Shown piece after piece: positions 22,547-39,249 of a stretch of DNA of 64,000 bases. Origin of the DNA: Amoebidium appalachense (taxonomy: Eukaryota; Ichthyosporea); the NCBI GenBank assembly GCA_963693365.1, contig CAVNZM010000001.1, forward strand, positions 14,198,001 through 14,262,000, in the 5' to 3' direction. The notes below the pieces were generated by a model. The model was not told where the DNA came from, did not search any database, and saw only the letters and a program-made list of their open reading frames with translations. Every line of letters starts with the position of its first letter. Position 1 is the first letter of the stretch. The position numbers and the translations under genes are program-made.

Positions 22547-23457
22547 CCCTGTAACTCTGGGGGCTGCTGCTAAAAGTTACAGGGTGGGGCTGCTGCATAT
22601 ATACTATGTATATTATTGGTCTGTTTAGAGACCGATCGTTCTGCCATGTCTGTCTAACAAACGGGCTCAGTTTAGAACGTGGGTATGTAGGTCCTGTGGG
22701 GCTGGTACCTACCACTATTTAGCGGTACTGAATAAGACCTTAAATAAAAAGGTTCAAAACAAAAACAAAAGGGGGGGGGGGGGGGGGGAGGGAGGGAGGG
22801 GGGAGGGACCTTTTGGACAGGCGGGTCCCTTCCCCCCCTCCCCCCGAGGGGGGGCCGGGGGGACCCACCCACCCCTCCGGCGAGCAGGGGGAGGGGGGGG
22901 GGGGGGGGGGACCCACCACCCACCTCCCCCCCCCCCGCAGGGCGCTTGGGGGCTTAACCACTCGTTTCTTCTTTGCCCCTTTTCTTGTACACTTAGTAGC
23001 CCCGCCCCCCCCCCTTTCGTAACTAAGGTATTCGTTTCTTTCTTGCTTGATTCAATTCGCGGCTTCCATGTGTTGGCTTTCCCTTTTTTTACCTTTAATT
23101 AAAGGCTTGTCAACACTTATCAAGTTTTTTTTAGTCTATTTTGTGGTGAATAGCCAGATGCGGGGGCGCCCAGGGGGGGAGGGGGAGAATCAGTGTGTCA
23201 TCTCATGTCACTCACAAACTCAAGCTTAGACATCGCTCGGGGGGGGGGGGGGGGGGGGGGGGGGTTATTTTTTATGCCCGATTCTCATGCATTCTCATTA
23301 GGCCTGCAGGTTAGTAGGTCTGCAGGACCGCATAATTTTTGTGGTGGTGGTGGTGGTGAGTGGGTGGGTGGGTGGGTGAGGGGGGGGGGGGGGGGGGGGC
23401 TTTTCACTTATTTTTTTGAACCTTTTTTTTTTTTTTTTAAGGTCCGCGGGTCCGCAG

Positions 23458-23497
<40 letters not shown>

Positions 23498-23969
23498 CAC
23501 TCAGTTTGTCTTCTTGTCTTTCTCTGCTTGCAGGTTTTGTAGGCTCTGTGTTCTTAGACTGCTGTTCCTTGAACAACCCTGCTCGTCTTTGGCCGAGACG
23601 GGTGGACTTGCCTATTGCTGTTGAAACAAAATATGGGTTGGGAACCACGCGTGAGAGGTTAATGAGTGGAACCCATGCGTTTGTGGAGGGATAGGAACCC
23701 CCCTGATGATGGGGTCTGTTCAAGTGTCTTCTGCCTGCACACCTACATTGTTTGATTCTGGGTTTCTCATTTGTGTGGCGTTTTGTTGTTGTCCTCTGGT
23801 GTCCCCTCCACTGGCATATTTCCAACCCTCTAACGCATACATCCCCCCCCCCCCCCCCTCCCCCCCCCCCCCAAAAAAAAAAAAAAAAAAAATGAAGGAA
23901 AAAAGGAAAAAAAAGCAGCAGATTCTCATATTTCCTTTTCTGCCTTGCTCCTTTTCTTCTTTGCTTCTT

Positions 23970-24046
<77 letters not shown>

Positions 24047-24376
24047 ACACACACACCGTGACACACACACGTCACCCACCAACCCCCTCGGAATGTAAAT
24101 ACCGGAACGGTCGGTTACCTGGGACCTACCTACGTAGTGTACTGGCTTAATCCAACGACGTATATGGTTTGGTTAAGTACCAGCAATCTGCTATTGTTTT
24201 TTCCCTGGCATCAGTCTGAATTGTCGGCATATGGGGCTCCTGGGGGCTGGTACCCATCACATGTTGTGGTAAGGGAATGCGAAGGTATATCGGATGCAGA
24301 AAGCACAGGTATGACTGGCCAGTGTTGGATCTGCCGGAACTTCCAAAGCTGTTCAAGTAGAGCATGAAATCAAAGA

Positions 24377-24452
<76 letters not shown>

Positions 24453-24480
24453 ACACACACCCTTTTCCACCTGCCCTCAG
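22547..24480. other. G/C-tract region, no gene
   Basis: Contains C runs of 36 nt (23460-23495), 46 nt (23971-24016) and 61 nt (24378-24438), the last two running straight into (CA)n. An inverted pair CCCTGTAAC/GTTACAGGG lies at 22547-22584. One copy of a dispersed repeat with GACCCACCCACCCCT is at about 22820-22880. No convincing exon found. Confidence 0.5.
24378..24438. repeat. C61 homopolymer
   Basis: Sixty-one consecutive C on the plus strand, followed without a break by about 11 AC units. It is the longest homopolymer in the window. Confidence 0.95.
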
Positions 24481-24680
24481 CAGTGATCAATGTCATCATC
24501 TCTCTCATTCAGTTTACGTACAAATGCATTTTTCGCATTCCAATATAACGCGGTATACGACGATTGAGCAATCACAACTGGCACAGTGTTTGAATTTGGT
24601 GGATCATTGCAATTTGGTACGCCAAAATCGTGTTTTACGCCCAAAGATACACGTCGCAATTTAAAAAAGTTAACTACGTT
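24480..24680 (-). other. possible decayed coding remnant
   Basis: An open minus-strand frame of about 67 codons (stop at 24477) with normal amino-acid composition (…FKLRRVSLGVKHDFGV…) and no start or obvious acceptor. It might be a transposase or terminal-exon remnant. I do not recognise it. Confidence 0.2.
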
Positions 24681-24823
24681 AAATCATCATTTAACTGATC
24701 ATGAGGGATCCCTTAGTACCGCTATATATGAATACGCAAATTAAACTTTCAGCTGCCAAGCCTTGCCCTTAACCGATGAACCAATCCAAACGATTGCCTT
24801 ACAGCGGCCCTGGGCCCCCTGAG

Positions 24824-24871
<48 letters not shown>

Positions 24872-25298
24872 ACACACACACCCTAGGCCTCGGGCTAGCC
24901 CACCGCCCCCCCCCCCAAAACCCCCACCATTCTTTGCTTTCCTTTTCTTCATTTCTTGTCTTTTTTTCTTTCTTTCTTTCTTCTGTTTCTCTCTCATACT
25001 GGCCAAAAGATTATAACGCCTGGACCGGGGGAGGAATCGGGTAAAATGAAATCTAGTAAGCCGACTGGATGTGAAATTCCACTTTAAAAGATTTGAGCGA
25101 TTTGATTGGATCCGCAATTCCACTTAAAAAATGTGCGTTATCACTATGGTCAGATGCTCTCTCTCTCTCTCTCTCTCTCTCCCCCCCCCCCCTCCCCCCC
25201 CCCCCCCCCCCTCCTCTCTCGGGATCATTGCACTTTATCGGCCACTCCCTCCGGCCAATCCGGAAACACAACTGTGCTACATTGAAACAATCTGGATA

Positions 25299-25824
25299 CA
25301 GGGGTCCCTCGCGTTTAATACACCCCCGTTTTTGGCCAAAAGATTAATACACGAGGTGTATTAATACGCGAATGCGACAGTTTCATTAGTAAATTGCCAT
25401 ATATGGTGTCGCGCTTATGTTTTATATATGAATATAGGGAGAATTGTATTTGTCCCCCTATACTATCGTGCAGGGCCGGAAGTGTATCAATAAGCGAATG
25501 TATAAATAAGATGGTGTGTTAACCTCTTGAGGACTAATTGGTTTGGACGGGTCCCGACCAAGGCCTAAACAACTCTATTGCGGCAAGCACCCTTTGTAGT
25601 TACACCATATACAAGGTATCGTTATTTGAGTAAAGTTCATTTTTTTTTTGCTAAAGACGAAGATTAAGTGTATAATCTAATCCCGTGCTATTTTTATTTG
25701 GCTAGTTCCTATGGACTTCATGCTCACATTAGAGCACAAACTGACTCATGTCGATGTCAGTTGACTAGATGTCGATCTCGTGAAATTTACGGTCCTCAAG
25801 AGGTTAATACGCGAGGGACCCCTG
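25299..25824. mobile_element. TA-flanked MITE (Tc1/mariner-pogo type)
   Basis: Bounded by TA dinucleotides (25297-25298, 25825-25826). The terminal inverted repeats start with 16 identical bases, CAGGGGTCCCTCGCGT, a form common in pogo/Tigger-like elements. No ORF. It is interrupted by a second element at 25523-25803; removing that element and one TTAA lets the terminal repeats match for about 27 bp. Without the insert the MITE is about 241 bp. It is non-autonomous and would depend on a transposase elsewhere in the genome. Confidence 0.8.
25523..25803. mobile_element. TTAA-flanked MITE (piggyBac type) nested in the previous element
   Basis: 281 bp, flanked on both sides by TTAA (25519-25522 and 25804-25807), the piggyBac target duplication. 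Terminal inverted repeats are CCTCTTGAGGAC, perfect over 12 bp (16 including TTAA). No transposase ORF. It inserted into a TTAA within the right arm of the TA-flanked MITE, so it is younger than its host. Confidence 0.75.
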
Positions 25825-25850
25825 TATGTACATCTCTCTTTCTTCTTTCA

Positions 25851-26068
25851 CTCTCACTCGCTCTCTCTCTCCCTCTCTCTCCCTCTCCATCTCCCTCTCC
25901 CTCCCCCTCCCTCTCCCTCCCCCTTCCCCTCCCTCTCCCCCTCCCCCCTCCCTCTCCCCCCCCCCCCTCTCTCTTTCATTCTCTCTTTCTTCTTCTTCTT
26001 CTTCTTCTTCTTTTTTTTCCCCCCCGGGGGGGGGGGGGGGGGGGTCGAATCACACACGCGCGCGCGCG

Positions 26069-26152
<84 letters not shown>

Positions 26153-26157
26153 GTCTC

Positions 26158-26204
<47 letters not shown>
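25851..26204. repeat. (CT)n, poly-G, (CG)n, (CA)n and C46 compound tract
   Basis: CTCT/CCCT-rich from 25851, CTT repeats, a G run, about eight CG units, about 35 CA units (26078-26150) and a 46-nt C run (26159-26204). Confidence 0.9.
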
Positions 26205-26206
<2 letters not shown>

Positions 26207-26379
26207 TCCTGGCATTGCCGATCGAAAGTAGGAAGGGGGGTGGTTGGGAATTTTGGCAGATGGATTCGGTCCGTCGAGGGACGCGGCCGCGGGGCAGCCG
26301 GTTTGCCATAATTACTTAAGATTAATAGTGTATAAGGCAAGCCCCTTACAAAAACTGCAATACTACGTACAGAAGCTCA

Positions 26380-26535
26380 TTACTAACGATATATTATTTA
26401 ACTCACCACCCTCGTTGGTTGGGCATCACTAACGATACATTTTAAATTCAAATCAGCACTTTCGTTGGGTGGGCATCACTAAGGAGATATTTAATTTTAA
26501 TTCAGCATTTTCATAAAATGGGTATCATGATGGTA
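26380..26535. repeat. short tandem repeat, ~58-bp unit
   Basis: About three degenerate copies of a unit containing CGTTGGTTGGGCATCACTAA followed by an A/T-rich half; clear matches start near 26418 and 26476, with a weaker third. Confidence 0.65.
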
Positions 26536-27460
26536 TTACCACCAACTCAGCACCTATAATAGTCTTGATGATGCATCCAGTTCGCCCATAAATTGCCAAC
26601 GGTTGAACTTTTATTATTTGTTCTGGTTCCGGGCATCATATTTCGATGTTCCAAAGGCCACCCAGTTTCTTTCACTGACAAAGTCTGTACGTACACCGTG
26701 CAGATACATTCGAAACGTTCAAGGTTAATTTTTCGTAGCAAAAAAAAGACATGCCCCCCCCCCCCCCCCCCCCCCCCCCCTTCCCCCCTCTCCCTTCCCC
26801 CCTTCCCCCCTCCCTCCCCCCCCCCCCCTCCCCCTGCCCGCCCCAAATTCACACATGTCGGACCGGTTCGACTAATGTACGTTCGACGGTCTTCATTTGC
26901 CAGCATCTTTCATACTGCAAAGTTATGTATCTTTTCACAATCATTGACTACAGAAACATCTGTAGGGAAATTTGCAGTGTCTGCCTATGTACCACATTCA
27001 CAGGGATCTTCGCGAATTATGTAAAGTAGAGGACCACTGTGCATCACAACTTCCTCCCCCCCCTCCCCCCCCCCCCCCCCCCCCTCCCCCTGCCCCCCCA
27101 CCTCTCCCTTTTTGTCTCTCCCCCCCCCCCCCCCCCCCCCCCTCCCCCCCTCCCCAGCTGGCCCTGGCCCTCCACTGGGCTGCTGTCAATCTTTGAAGGG
27201 TTAAACGTTGAGGGTGTCCTCCTTTGCGAAATTTTGGGGTTTTTGGCTCTCCGCATGAACACTTCCGTTGGAGTCCTGGTAAAAGAGAACATTTTGATGA
27301 GACAGTATTTCCCACGATTATATACAGTCACTAATACCCAGAACCAATCGAAACACCATATCACACCCATTTTTAGGTTAAAAAGGAACGAAAAGTGAAG
27401 TGGATATCTCACGTACACGTCTATGAGGGGTTAAAGGAGTGGGGTTGGATGGGCGGGTGG
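26536..27460. other. stretch without a supported gene
   Basis: Short open frames on both strands flank C-rich tracts at 26754-26840 and 27050-27160. One minus-strand frame of about 62 codons ending at 26547 has normal composition but no acceptor or start that I can see. Left unannotated. Confidence 0.35.
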
Positions 27461-27461
27461 G

Positions 27462-27463
<2 letters not shown>

Positions 27464-27539
<76 letters not shown>

Positions 27540-27749
27540 GTGCGTGCGTGTGTGCGTGCGTGCGTGCGTGCGTGCGTGTGTGCGTGCGTGCATGTGTGTG
27601 TGTTTGTGTTAGGAGGGGACGGGGGGCAGGGGGGGGGGGGGGGGGGGGGGGGGGGGGATGAAAACTATGTTTGAGGAAGGGGAAGTGAAAAGGGGGAAGG
27701 GGGGAGGGGAGCGGGGAGGGTAAGGCAGGACTGACGAAAATGGCCATAT

Positions 27750-27787
<38 letters not shown>

Positions 27788-27790
27788 TCG
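27464..27790. repeat. (GT)n, (GTGC)n, poly-G and T35 tract
   Basis: GT units from 27464, GTGC-rich to 27600, a G run at 27634-27657 and a T run near 27752-27786 that lies about 80 bp beyond the cystinosin stop codon (A run on the gene strand). Confidence 0.9.
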
Positions 27791-27831
27791 TTTGACAATA
27801 AAAGGGGTGGTATAGTAGTAGTGTGTGTAGT

Positions 27832-32718
<4,887 letters not shown>

Positions 32719-32925
32719 CTTCGCGACTTTTCAAGGACCTTGCACTTGCAGTCGTTGTTACAGAATTATTTGTGTTGTGTACAATTGGTACGCACAAATG
32801 TAGTCTTGTATGCGTATACGCATAGGCTTGGAAGCTCTAAATAGACCAAAATTTACAGTATGTAGGTCGGCTGGCTTTCACTCGAGGTCTGAAAAGTGCT
32901 CCAAAAGTCTCCTGACCTCCGTGCC

Positions 32926-32933
32926 TTTATATA
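32926..32933 (-). promoter_or_regulatory. TATA box of the cystinosin gene
   Basis: TATATAAA on the minus strand, about 208 bp upstream of the ATG. CCAAT boxes lie upstream near 32964, 33075 and 33317-33350. Confidence 0.6.
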
Positions 32934-33435
32934 GCCGCCACCGTTATGTCTGAAACACAATCATCCAATAAGAGTAATGTAAACAATATTTAAGCCTTAT
33001 AGATTGGGTATATATCATGACTATGCAGAGCTCCAAAGCTATCCGCGAATGATAAAATGCCTGCTCGTGCTCCAATGAAAACGAATTGCGGGCAAGTGAT
33101 TCACAAAAAGGATGACCCCACCAAACTTTGACTAATAAACTCAAGCCTATTACAATTGTTATCCCGAATGTTTGCAATATATATTACATACAGAAATAGC
33201 ACTTTTGGTTACATTCAGCAACATTAATGCTGGTGCTTTCATCGGACTCCCGGGACCCGGAGAATATTTGTGAGATCTATTGCAAATCCAGGCCCTGCTT
33301 TATTGGCTTCTGGAAGCACCAATAGTTCCAATAGATGGAAAAACAAGCTCCAATCAAATCGTTTACAAATGGTGTCATTGCAACCACAGGGGCCGTCTGT
33401 ACAATGTACATACCGTGATGTGTGCCAGCCCTTGA

Positions 33436-33480
33436 AGATGCGCATGCACACACACACACACAAACACACACGTGCACCGT

Positions 33481-33530
<50 letters not shown>

Positions 33531-33540
33531 CGCACACACG

Positions 33541-33613
<73 letters not shown>

Positions 33614-33709
33614 ATGTGCATGTACACACACACAGCACAAGCATACACAAGCACAACACGTATACACAAACACACAACACACGCACGCACACACGCACAC
33701 ACACACGCA

Positions 33710-33770
<61 letters not shown>

Positions 33771-34031
33771 GCACACACACAGCGTCGTACATGCATGTAT
33801 ACACACGCATGTACACACACACGTTTACACACATGACGCGACTGCCTTCAAACACACACACGCACGCACACGCACACACACGCACATGTTTACCCACCCA
33901 CACACACACACACGTGTACACATATACCTACACGTTTACACGCACACACGCGCACACGGCACACGCACAGGCACGCACACACACGACATGCACACAGAAC
34001 TTCACACACTCACCCGGGGGGGGGGAGGGGG

Positions 34032-34068
<37 letters not shown>
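33436..34068. repeat. CA-rich array ending in G36
   Basis: About 570 bp of CA with CG/CATG interruptions, followed by a G-rich block ending in G36 (34033-34068). Confidence 0.9.
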
Positions 34069-34070
<2 letters not shown>

Positions 34071-34305
34071 TCGAGTCCCGTGGCTCGTAGTATGGTCTGA
34101 CATATAGGACATCACCATGATAATGTTGGTATTACTGGCACCCTCATGAATCATTCATAATTTTAAATCATGCAGCGATTTACACTGCAGCTGTATGCCG
34201 TGCATGATGATGTACTAAAAACATGAAACTTTACACCAACCTTAGCTTTTATTACATTACCATTTGAAAAATGGTTAGAACAGCTATACATAATAACAGG
34301 CTTGC

Positions 34306-34369
34306 TCCCCCCCCCCCCCCCCCCCCCCTCCAACCCCCCTCCCCCCCCCCCCCCCCCCGCCTCCCTGCC

Positions 34370-34403
<34 letters not shown>

Positions 34404-35060
34404 CCCCAACACACACAACCCGCTTCCCCCCCCGGCATACACACACACATCAACGTCACCCAAGACACACACACGTGTGCACCGCCAACTCTACTTATTA
34501 AAAATTCTAAAGAAAGCAGATGATAGGTAGTTACTACCCTAACGGCAGGATACACATACACACAGTACCCTTATGTTAGATCGCAAATCGAGATTGTCAA
34601 ACGTCTGGTACATTTGTAACCATATATGGCTCGCAGAGCTGTAATACCGTTGGTTTGGCAGAATACACACACCACAGTTACTGTAACTGTTACACACAGG
34701 TGCACTGATTCACTGACACACACACACAGACACCGTGGGACACCCGCACACACACACACACACGCGGGCGCGCTCGCGCGCGCGCACAGAAGCACACACA
34801 CAACACACACACGCGCACACGCGCGCACACAAGCACACATGCACACACATACACACGGAGGGAGTCGCACCGGGGGGGAGGGTCCACCTATCCCTAAACA
34901 TTTTATGTAAATAACAGGAGGGGGAGGGAGGGGGGAGGGGGAAGGGGGGGAGGGGGAGGACCCACTACCCTCTCGAACAGGTGGTCCCCCTGTCCCCCTC
35001 TTCTCTGGGTGGGTGGGTGGGTTGGTGGTGGTGGGGGAAAAGGGGGGGGGACCACCAGGC
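34306..35060. repeat. poly-C, CA/CG-rich and G-rich tracts
   Basis: C runs at 34306-34400, CA and CG-rich DNA at 34680-34860, and a G-rich block (34917-35060) containing a GGACCCACTACC/GGTGGTCC pattern resembling the dispersed repeat at 22.8 and 40.6 kb. No gene seen. Confidence 0.75.
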
Positions 35061-35347
35061 CTAGGGTGAATTTCGATAGTGAGGCTACGAAAAGACTCCC
35101 GGATTCAACCTCTTTTTCGAAGGCCATATACATAAATGTTTTGCCAATGATCAAGTTTGAATCAGCATATGTATATGATGGGCACACAGTGCTGCTTCAT
35201 ATTGGGCCGATATCACATACTAATACTCATATGCCAAACAAGTCAAACGCCACTATTGAGTGTGCACACCTCATATATAGATAACTAGCAATGCTGACAC
35301 CCAATTTAAAAAAGACAAAAAAACAAACAAACAAACGGGTCATAGGT

Positions 35348-36706
35348 CTATTTTCTACTCGCAGAGAATATCCTCCTCACAACACCCGGGGTCGTATCCA
35401 CGCTACTCCTCCTATGCGCCTGTGTATGTGTGCATTTCTGGCACGCAGCCGCTAAACACTGCGCGCAAAACGGGAACTGAGAAGTGCTCATATTACTAAT
35501 GGAAAGAAGCGCGACCCTTCGCGCCTCAGATTCAACCTTTGTCTCTCTGAGCGATTCCTTCACCGCGTCTAGCTCCCGCTGGAGAGCAAACATTTGCCTG
35601 TTTTTCTCTTGACACGACCACAAAAGTTCCGCAACCACCGCCCCTTTATCCCCCGTCTCGATAATGTCTATCAATTCTTTACGGTTTCGTGTCGCGCTTT
35701 CGATTAGCGCCAGGCTCCGTTTCCCCGCCTGATCCAATCGCTTGACCGTTTCTTCCAAAACCGCCACCCGTGCCCTTAAGGTCAGACACTCATCCCTTAA
35801 CTCGTTGTCTTCGTGGTGTGTCGTGGCCAACTTTTGCGCTAGCTTTTCTTCCTCCGTCAACCCGGTTAAGTGTTGTGTAATCGCAATCATGTTCTCTCCC
35901 GTGACGCTAACTTTGGGTGATCCTGCCGGTGAAGCAGGACGCCCGCTCCCCAACCTCGCGATGGGTGAATGGGGAAGGTGGGGCTGGCTTGGGTTTCTCT
36001 GTAACTTGTTTAATGACACATGCTGAAGCTCCGGTACGGATGAAGAAGAAGAAACGGGCCTCATCGTTCCGGAAGAACGTGTCTGATGCGCCAAGTTGCT
36101 CCTTTTAGTCCGCAGTTTGCTGGCGTCACTGCTTGAAGGTGTCTGCATGGGTGTACCAGGGGCACCAGAATGCACGCTAGCATCCGAACCCCTCCTACTC
36201 TCACTGCTATATCCAGCACCATCGGTTGAAGCGGACGCGGATGATGTGCGGCATGTTAGAAGCGAGCTTGCAGCTGCAACAGAAGCCATAATGGACGATT
36301 TTCGGTGGTGCCTGCTGTGAGATCGGGACATAGGTACAGTATCATATACCGTTGAAGGGTCATCAAGAATGGACGCTGCCTCTTTCCCCATCACCCTGAC
36401 TGCTTTTTCGAACCTGTGCCCATAGTGCTTTTCATGGGACGGCTCAGTCTCGCTTTCGCTGTCTGTAAGAAACGATGAGGACTCGGTGGTAACGGATGAA
36501 TGTTCGTTTGCGTGCATTTGTGATGCATCGCTTCTTTTGGACTCGATTGTCATGATGCTATCTGTTTGCGACAGGTCGGAGGGGGTAGTGGTGAGTTGTA
36601 GTGTGTGTGTGTTGTGTGTGGTGGTTGTGTCGGGGCTTGGCGGGGACGAGGTGTGAGCAGGCACTAGGCCTAAATTTGGGGATGTTACTATGTCGGCAGA
36701 TGCCAT
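35348..36706 (-). CDS. Ser/Thr-rich coiled-coil protein, function unknown
   Basis: 452 residues from the ATG (MASADIV...); the open frame extends three codons further but without ATG. Residues 1 to about 270 are low-complexity, rich in Ser, Thr, Pro and His, with RSHSRHHRKSS and many SP/TP sites, so probably disordered and phosphorylated. Residues about 275-400 form a charged coiled coil (LTEEEKLAQKL...LRARVAVLEETVKRL...ALQRELDAVKESLRE). A short Cys cluster (CAQC...CQKC) near residue 420 could bind a metal; a basic tail follows. No signal peptide or membrane segment, so probably cytoplasmic or cytoskeletal. Single exon. I recognise no family. Confidence 0.75.
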   Translation of the reverse strand: MASADIVTSPNLGLVPAHTSSPPSPDTTTTHNTHTLQLTTTPSDLSQTDSIMTIESKRSDASQMHANEHSSVTTESSSFLTDSESETEPSHEKHYGHRFEKAVRVMGKEAASILDDPSTVYDTVPMSRSHSRHHRKSSIMASVAAASSLLTCRTSSASASTDGAGYSSESRRGSDASVHSGAPGTPMQTPSSSDASKLRTKRSNLAHQTRSSGTMRPVSSSSSVPELQHVSLNKLQRNPSQPHLPHSPIARLGSGRPASPAGSPKVSVTGENMIAITQHLTGLTEEEKLAQKLATTHHEDNELRDECLTLRARVAVLEETVKRLDQAGKRSLALIESATRNRKELIDIIETGDKGAVVAELLWSCQEKNRQMFALQRELDAVKESLRETKVESEARRVALLSISNMSTSQFPFCAQCLAAACQKCTHTQAHRRSSVDTTPGVVRRIFSASRK

Positions 36707-36763
36707 TTTTTGCAAGACTATGGTGATAAGAAAGCGAACTTAAGCTGTTGGGTAGTGATGGGT

Positions 36764-36770
36764 TTATATA
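36764..36770 (-). promoter_or_regulatory. TATA box of the coiled-coil protein gene
   Basis: TATATAA on the minus strand about 60 bp upstream of the ATG, implying a leader of roughly 30 nt. A (TA)n microsatellite (36781-36824) adjoins it upstream and could supply alternative TATA sites. Confidence 0.55.
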
Positions 36771-36780
36771 GTTAGGCTCC

Positions 36781-36822
<42 letters not shown>

Positions 36823-36824
36823 AA
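36781..36824. repeat. (TA)n microsatellite
   Basis: About 20 TA units with one TTTA interruption, next to the TATA box of the coiled-coil gene. Confidence 0.9.
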
Positions 36825-36839
36825 CTTAGAATATACTGG

Positions 36840-37690
36840 TTGCGAATAGTTAACATCCGCATGGCAATGTGACGGTTTTGGTTACGTTGGTTACGTTGAG
36901 GTGGGTAGCCATTGAAAATCCTAATTCTTACTTCCCAAAGCCCATCACCAGACACGGTAAAGACTAAATGGTCTACACGAATTAACAAATAACCAGCAAA
37001 AATTACTACTTATTTGGTGCCGTGATAAGTGCATGCAAGTAATATTGCTGTGTTTGTGTGCCAGATCTAGAGTTGTTGTCGTGGATGCAAAGGAGCAACA
37101 CCAGATCTTTGCGTGTGCGGAGAAATTTGAACGCCTACCAATCGAGCTAGCCTTAAACTACAACAACAACTATTCAGTAATTCATAGCCTAGTTATACAG
37201 TTTACTATGGAATAGTAATAAAGAGTAAGATATACATATTCACAGTGATACAGCTGGGAAGAGGTGCCAACACCGGGAGCGTTGGTTTCCACCCAAACCC
37301 ATGTTCTCACGCACTTTCAATTGGCCGAAAACGCATCACGCCAACTTCTAGACTAGCGGGGCTCTACCAAACACAACATTGCTTGATTGTGAATACATTC
37401 CAGTGCAAGATTGGTAAATGAGTAAATGGAGGTAATCTTAACGCTTTATATGCTGTTTGTATGTAATACTCTCAAAAAAAGAAGAACAAAGCCATTTTGA
37501 ATTCTTATGCTCAAAACCAGACTTAATTTTATAGGACATTTTAGCGAACTTACCATAAATAATATTCCATTATTAGTTGCAGTAATTGTACTCTTAAAAT
37601 TTGCCACCACGTATTTTAGAAAAGCCACAATTTGGATCCCCCTATGTAAGATCCCGTCATTGACAAGCAAGTACGTGATTGGTGTCCTTT
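36840..37690. other. 850 bp without a recognisable gene
   Basis: AT-rich DNA with only 60-75 codon open frames and no splice-bounded coding island. Confidence 0.45.
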
Positions 37691-37749
37691 AAAGGAACGC
37701 AAACCCCCTACACCCACACAGCGCACGCGCCCTGACAAACACTCACACC

Positions 37750-38492
37750 ACCATCACACTGACGCGTACACGAATTAGCCCTTAAATTTCACGAGCACAT
37801 CACCCGCCTGTCCGCTTGTGCCCCGGACCACCCGCTCTTCCGGCTACACATGCCCGCCGGACTCGCCCCTCTTCCTCTTCCCTTCCCCATCGTCTCTGCC
37901 CATTGCCGAGCGTTATGTGGAATGGCTGGCGACCCCACCGGAGGTACGGCTAGATCATAGTGTGAATATGAATAGTTTCAAGTCTATGGCTGATAGATAT
38001 CTTTTTACTCTACGTGTTGAGTCCCTTCCGGTATTAGGTCCGCAAAAACACCAACTACTAGTAGCCTATATGGCGGATACGGTTAGAGAGTCTCGTTCAT
38101 ACATAGATTCGTTTATTCGTAATGTGGTGTGGTGTAAAAACGCAAAGATGATTATGGATTGGCGGTGTAATCGGTTTCTGGTGTCTCCTGCTCGTATGTG
38201 AAATATGTGTGGGGGCCGGTTTACTCGCGGCTGCATATCTATCAACAAGTGCAACCTGTTAGCTAACGTATTAGAACCGGAGGTTATTGGCGGTTTTATT
38301 CTCTTTTCTTCCTCTCTTCCTCAATATATCCGTTTTAAGATGACTATCCTAGATCACCTTATTAATGCTGCACAGTATGATATTGTGATCCGGTGCCTTA
38401 ACTTTCTTTCGGAGCTACCGGTGCTAGCCTCTGCTTACCCATATTATGTAACAGGGGTGTCATATACTACGATGGCGCTCATTGTTGCCTAG
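37750..38492 (+). pseudogene. 5'-truncated, decayed non-LTR retrotransposon (ORF2 C-terminus)
   Basis: Translates to a diverged version of the last ~250 residues of the ORF2 at 15.6-18.8 kb. Matching landmarks in order: RVHELALKFHEHITRL against RVSYLALKFNKHISRL; DHPLF against SHPLF; RYVEWLATPPEVRLDHS against QYNKWKKIPNDTRPDES; MDWRCNRF against IQWRSNKY; CISINKC against CIAKC; and ILDHLINAAQYDIVIRCLNF against ILDFILNTRNYDLFIRCIDW. The reading frame shifts near 37880, and an in-frame TGA lies at 38199-38201. No RT or endonuclease motif remains. Identity is low enough that it belongs to a different family from the intact copy. A (CA)n array follows downstream, as in the intact element. Confidence 0.7.
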
Positions 38493-38736
38493 CATATCAC
38501 ATACATATGTCACTGGCTGCATTTGATTGGCTGCGCTGGAAAACGCAGTAGGCCGTCGAATGTGGCTGGGCCTCCGGCAGTGTCCACGCAATAAAAAGTG
38601 TGTAAACCCCACAAAAGTGACAAACACGCACGAACAGTCAAACACTCACACGGGTGACACGGCCACACTCGATCACCGGTGGCACTCAAAAGTTTCATGG
38701 ATAAAACCCACCCACACACATAAAAATACACACAAA

Positions 38737-39110
<374 letters not shown>

Positions 39111-39249
39111 GCTGGGACCTAGACATGTGTTTATTAGTAAATAGCGCATAGTGTCCACACACAAAAAAAGACGCCGCGACGCGTGTGCGCGCGTATGCAC
39201 GCACGTACACACAAACATGCACGCACGCACGCACACACACACACACCTT

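Noticed and set aside
33277-33430. minus-strand island resembling a terminal exon (ends [10 protein letters not shown])
   Set aside because: Composition is plausible but it is rich in CCAAT motifs upstream of the cystinosin TATA box, has no clear acceptor and no family match; more likely promoter DNA.
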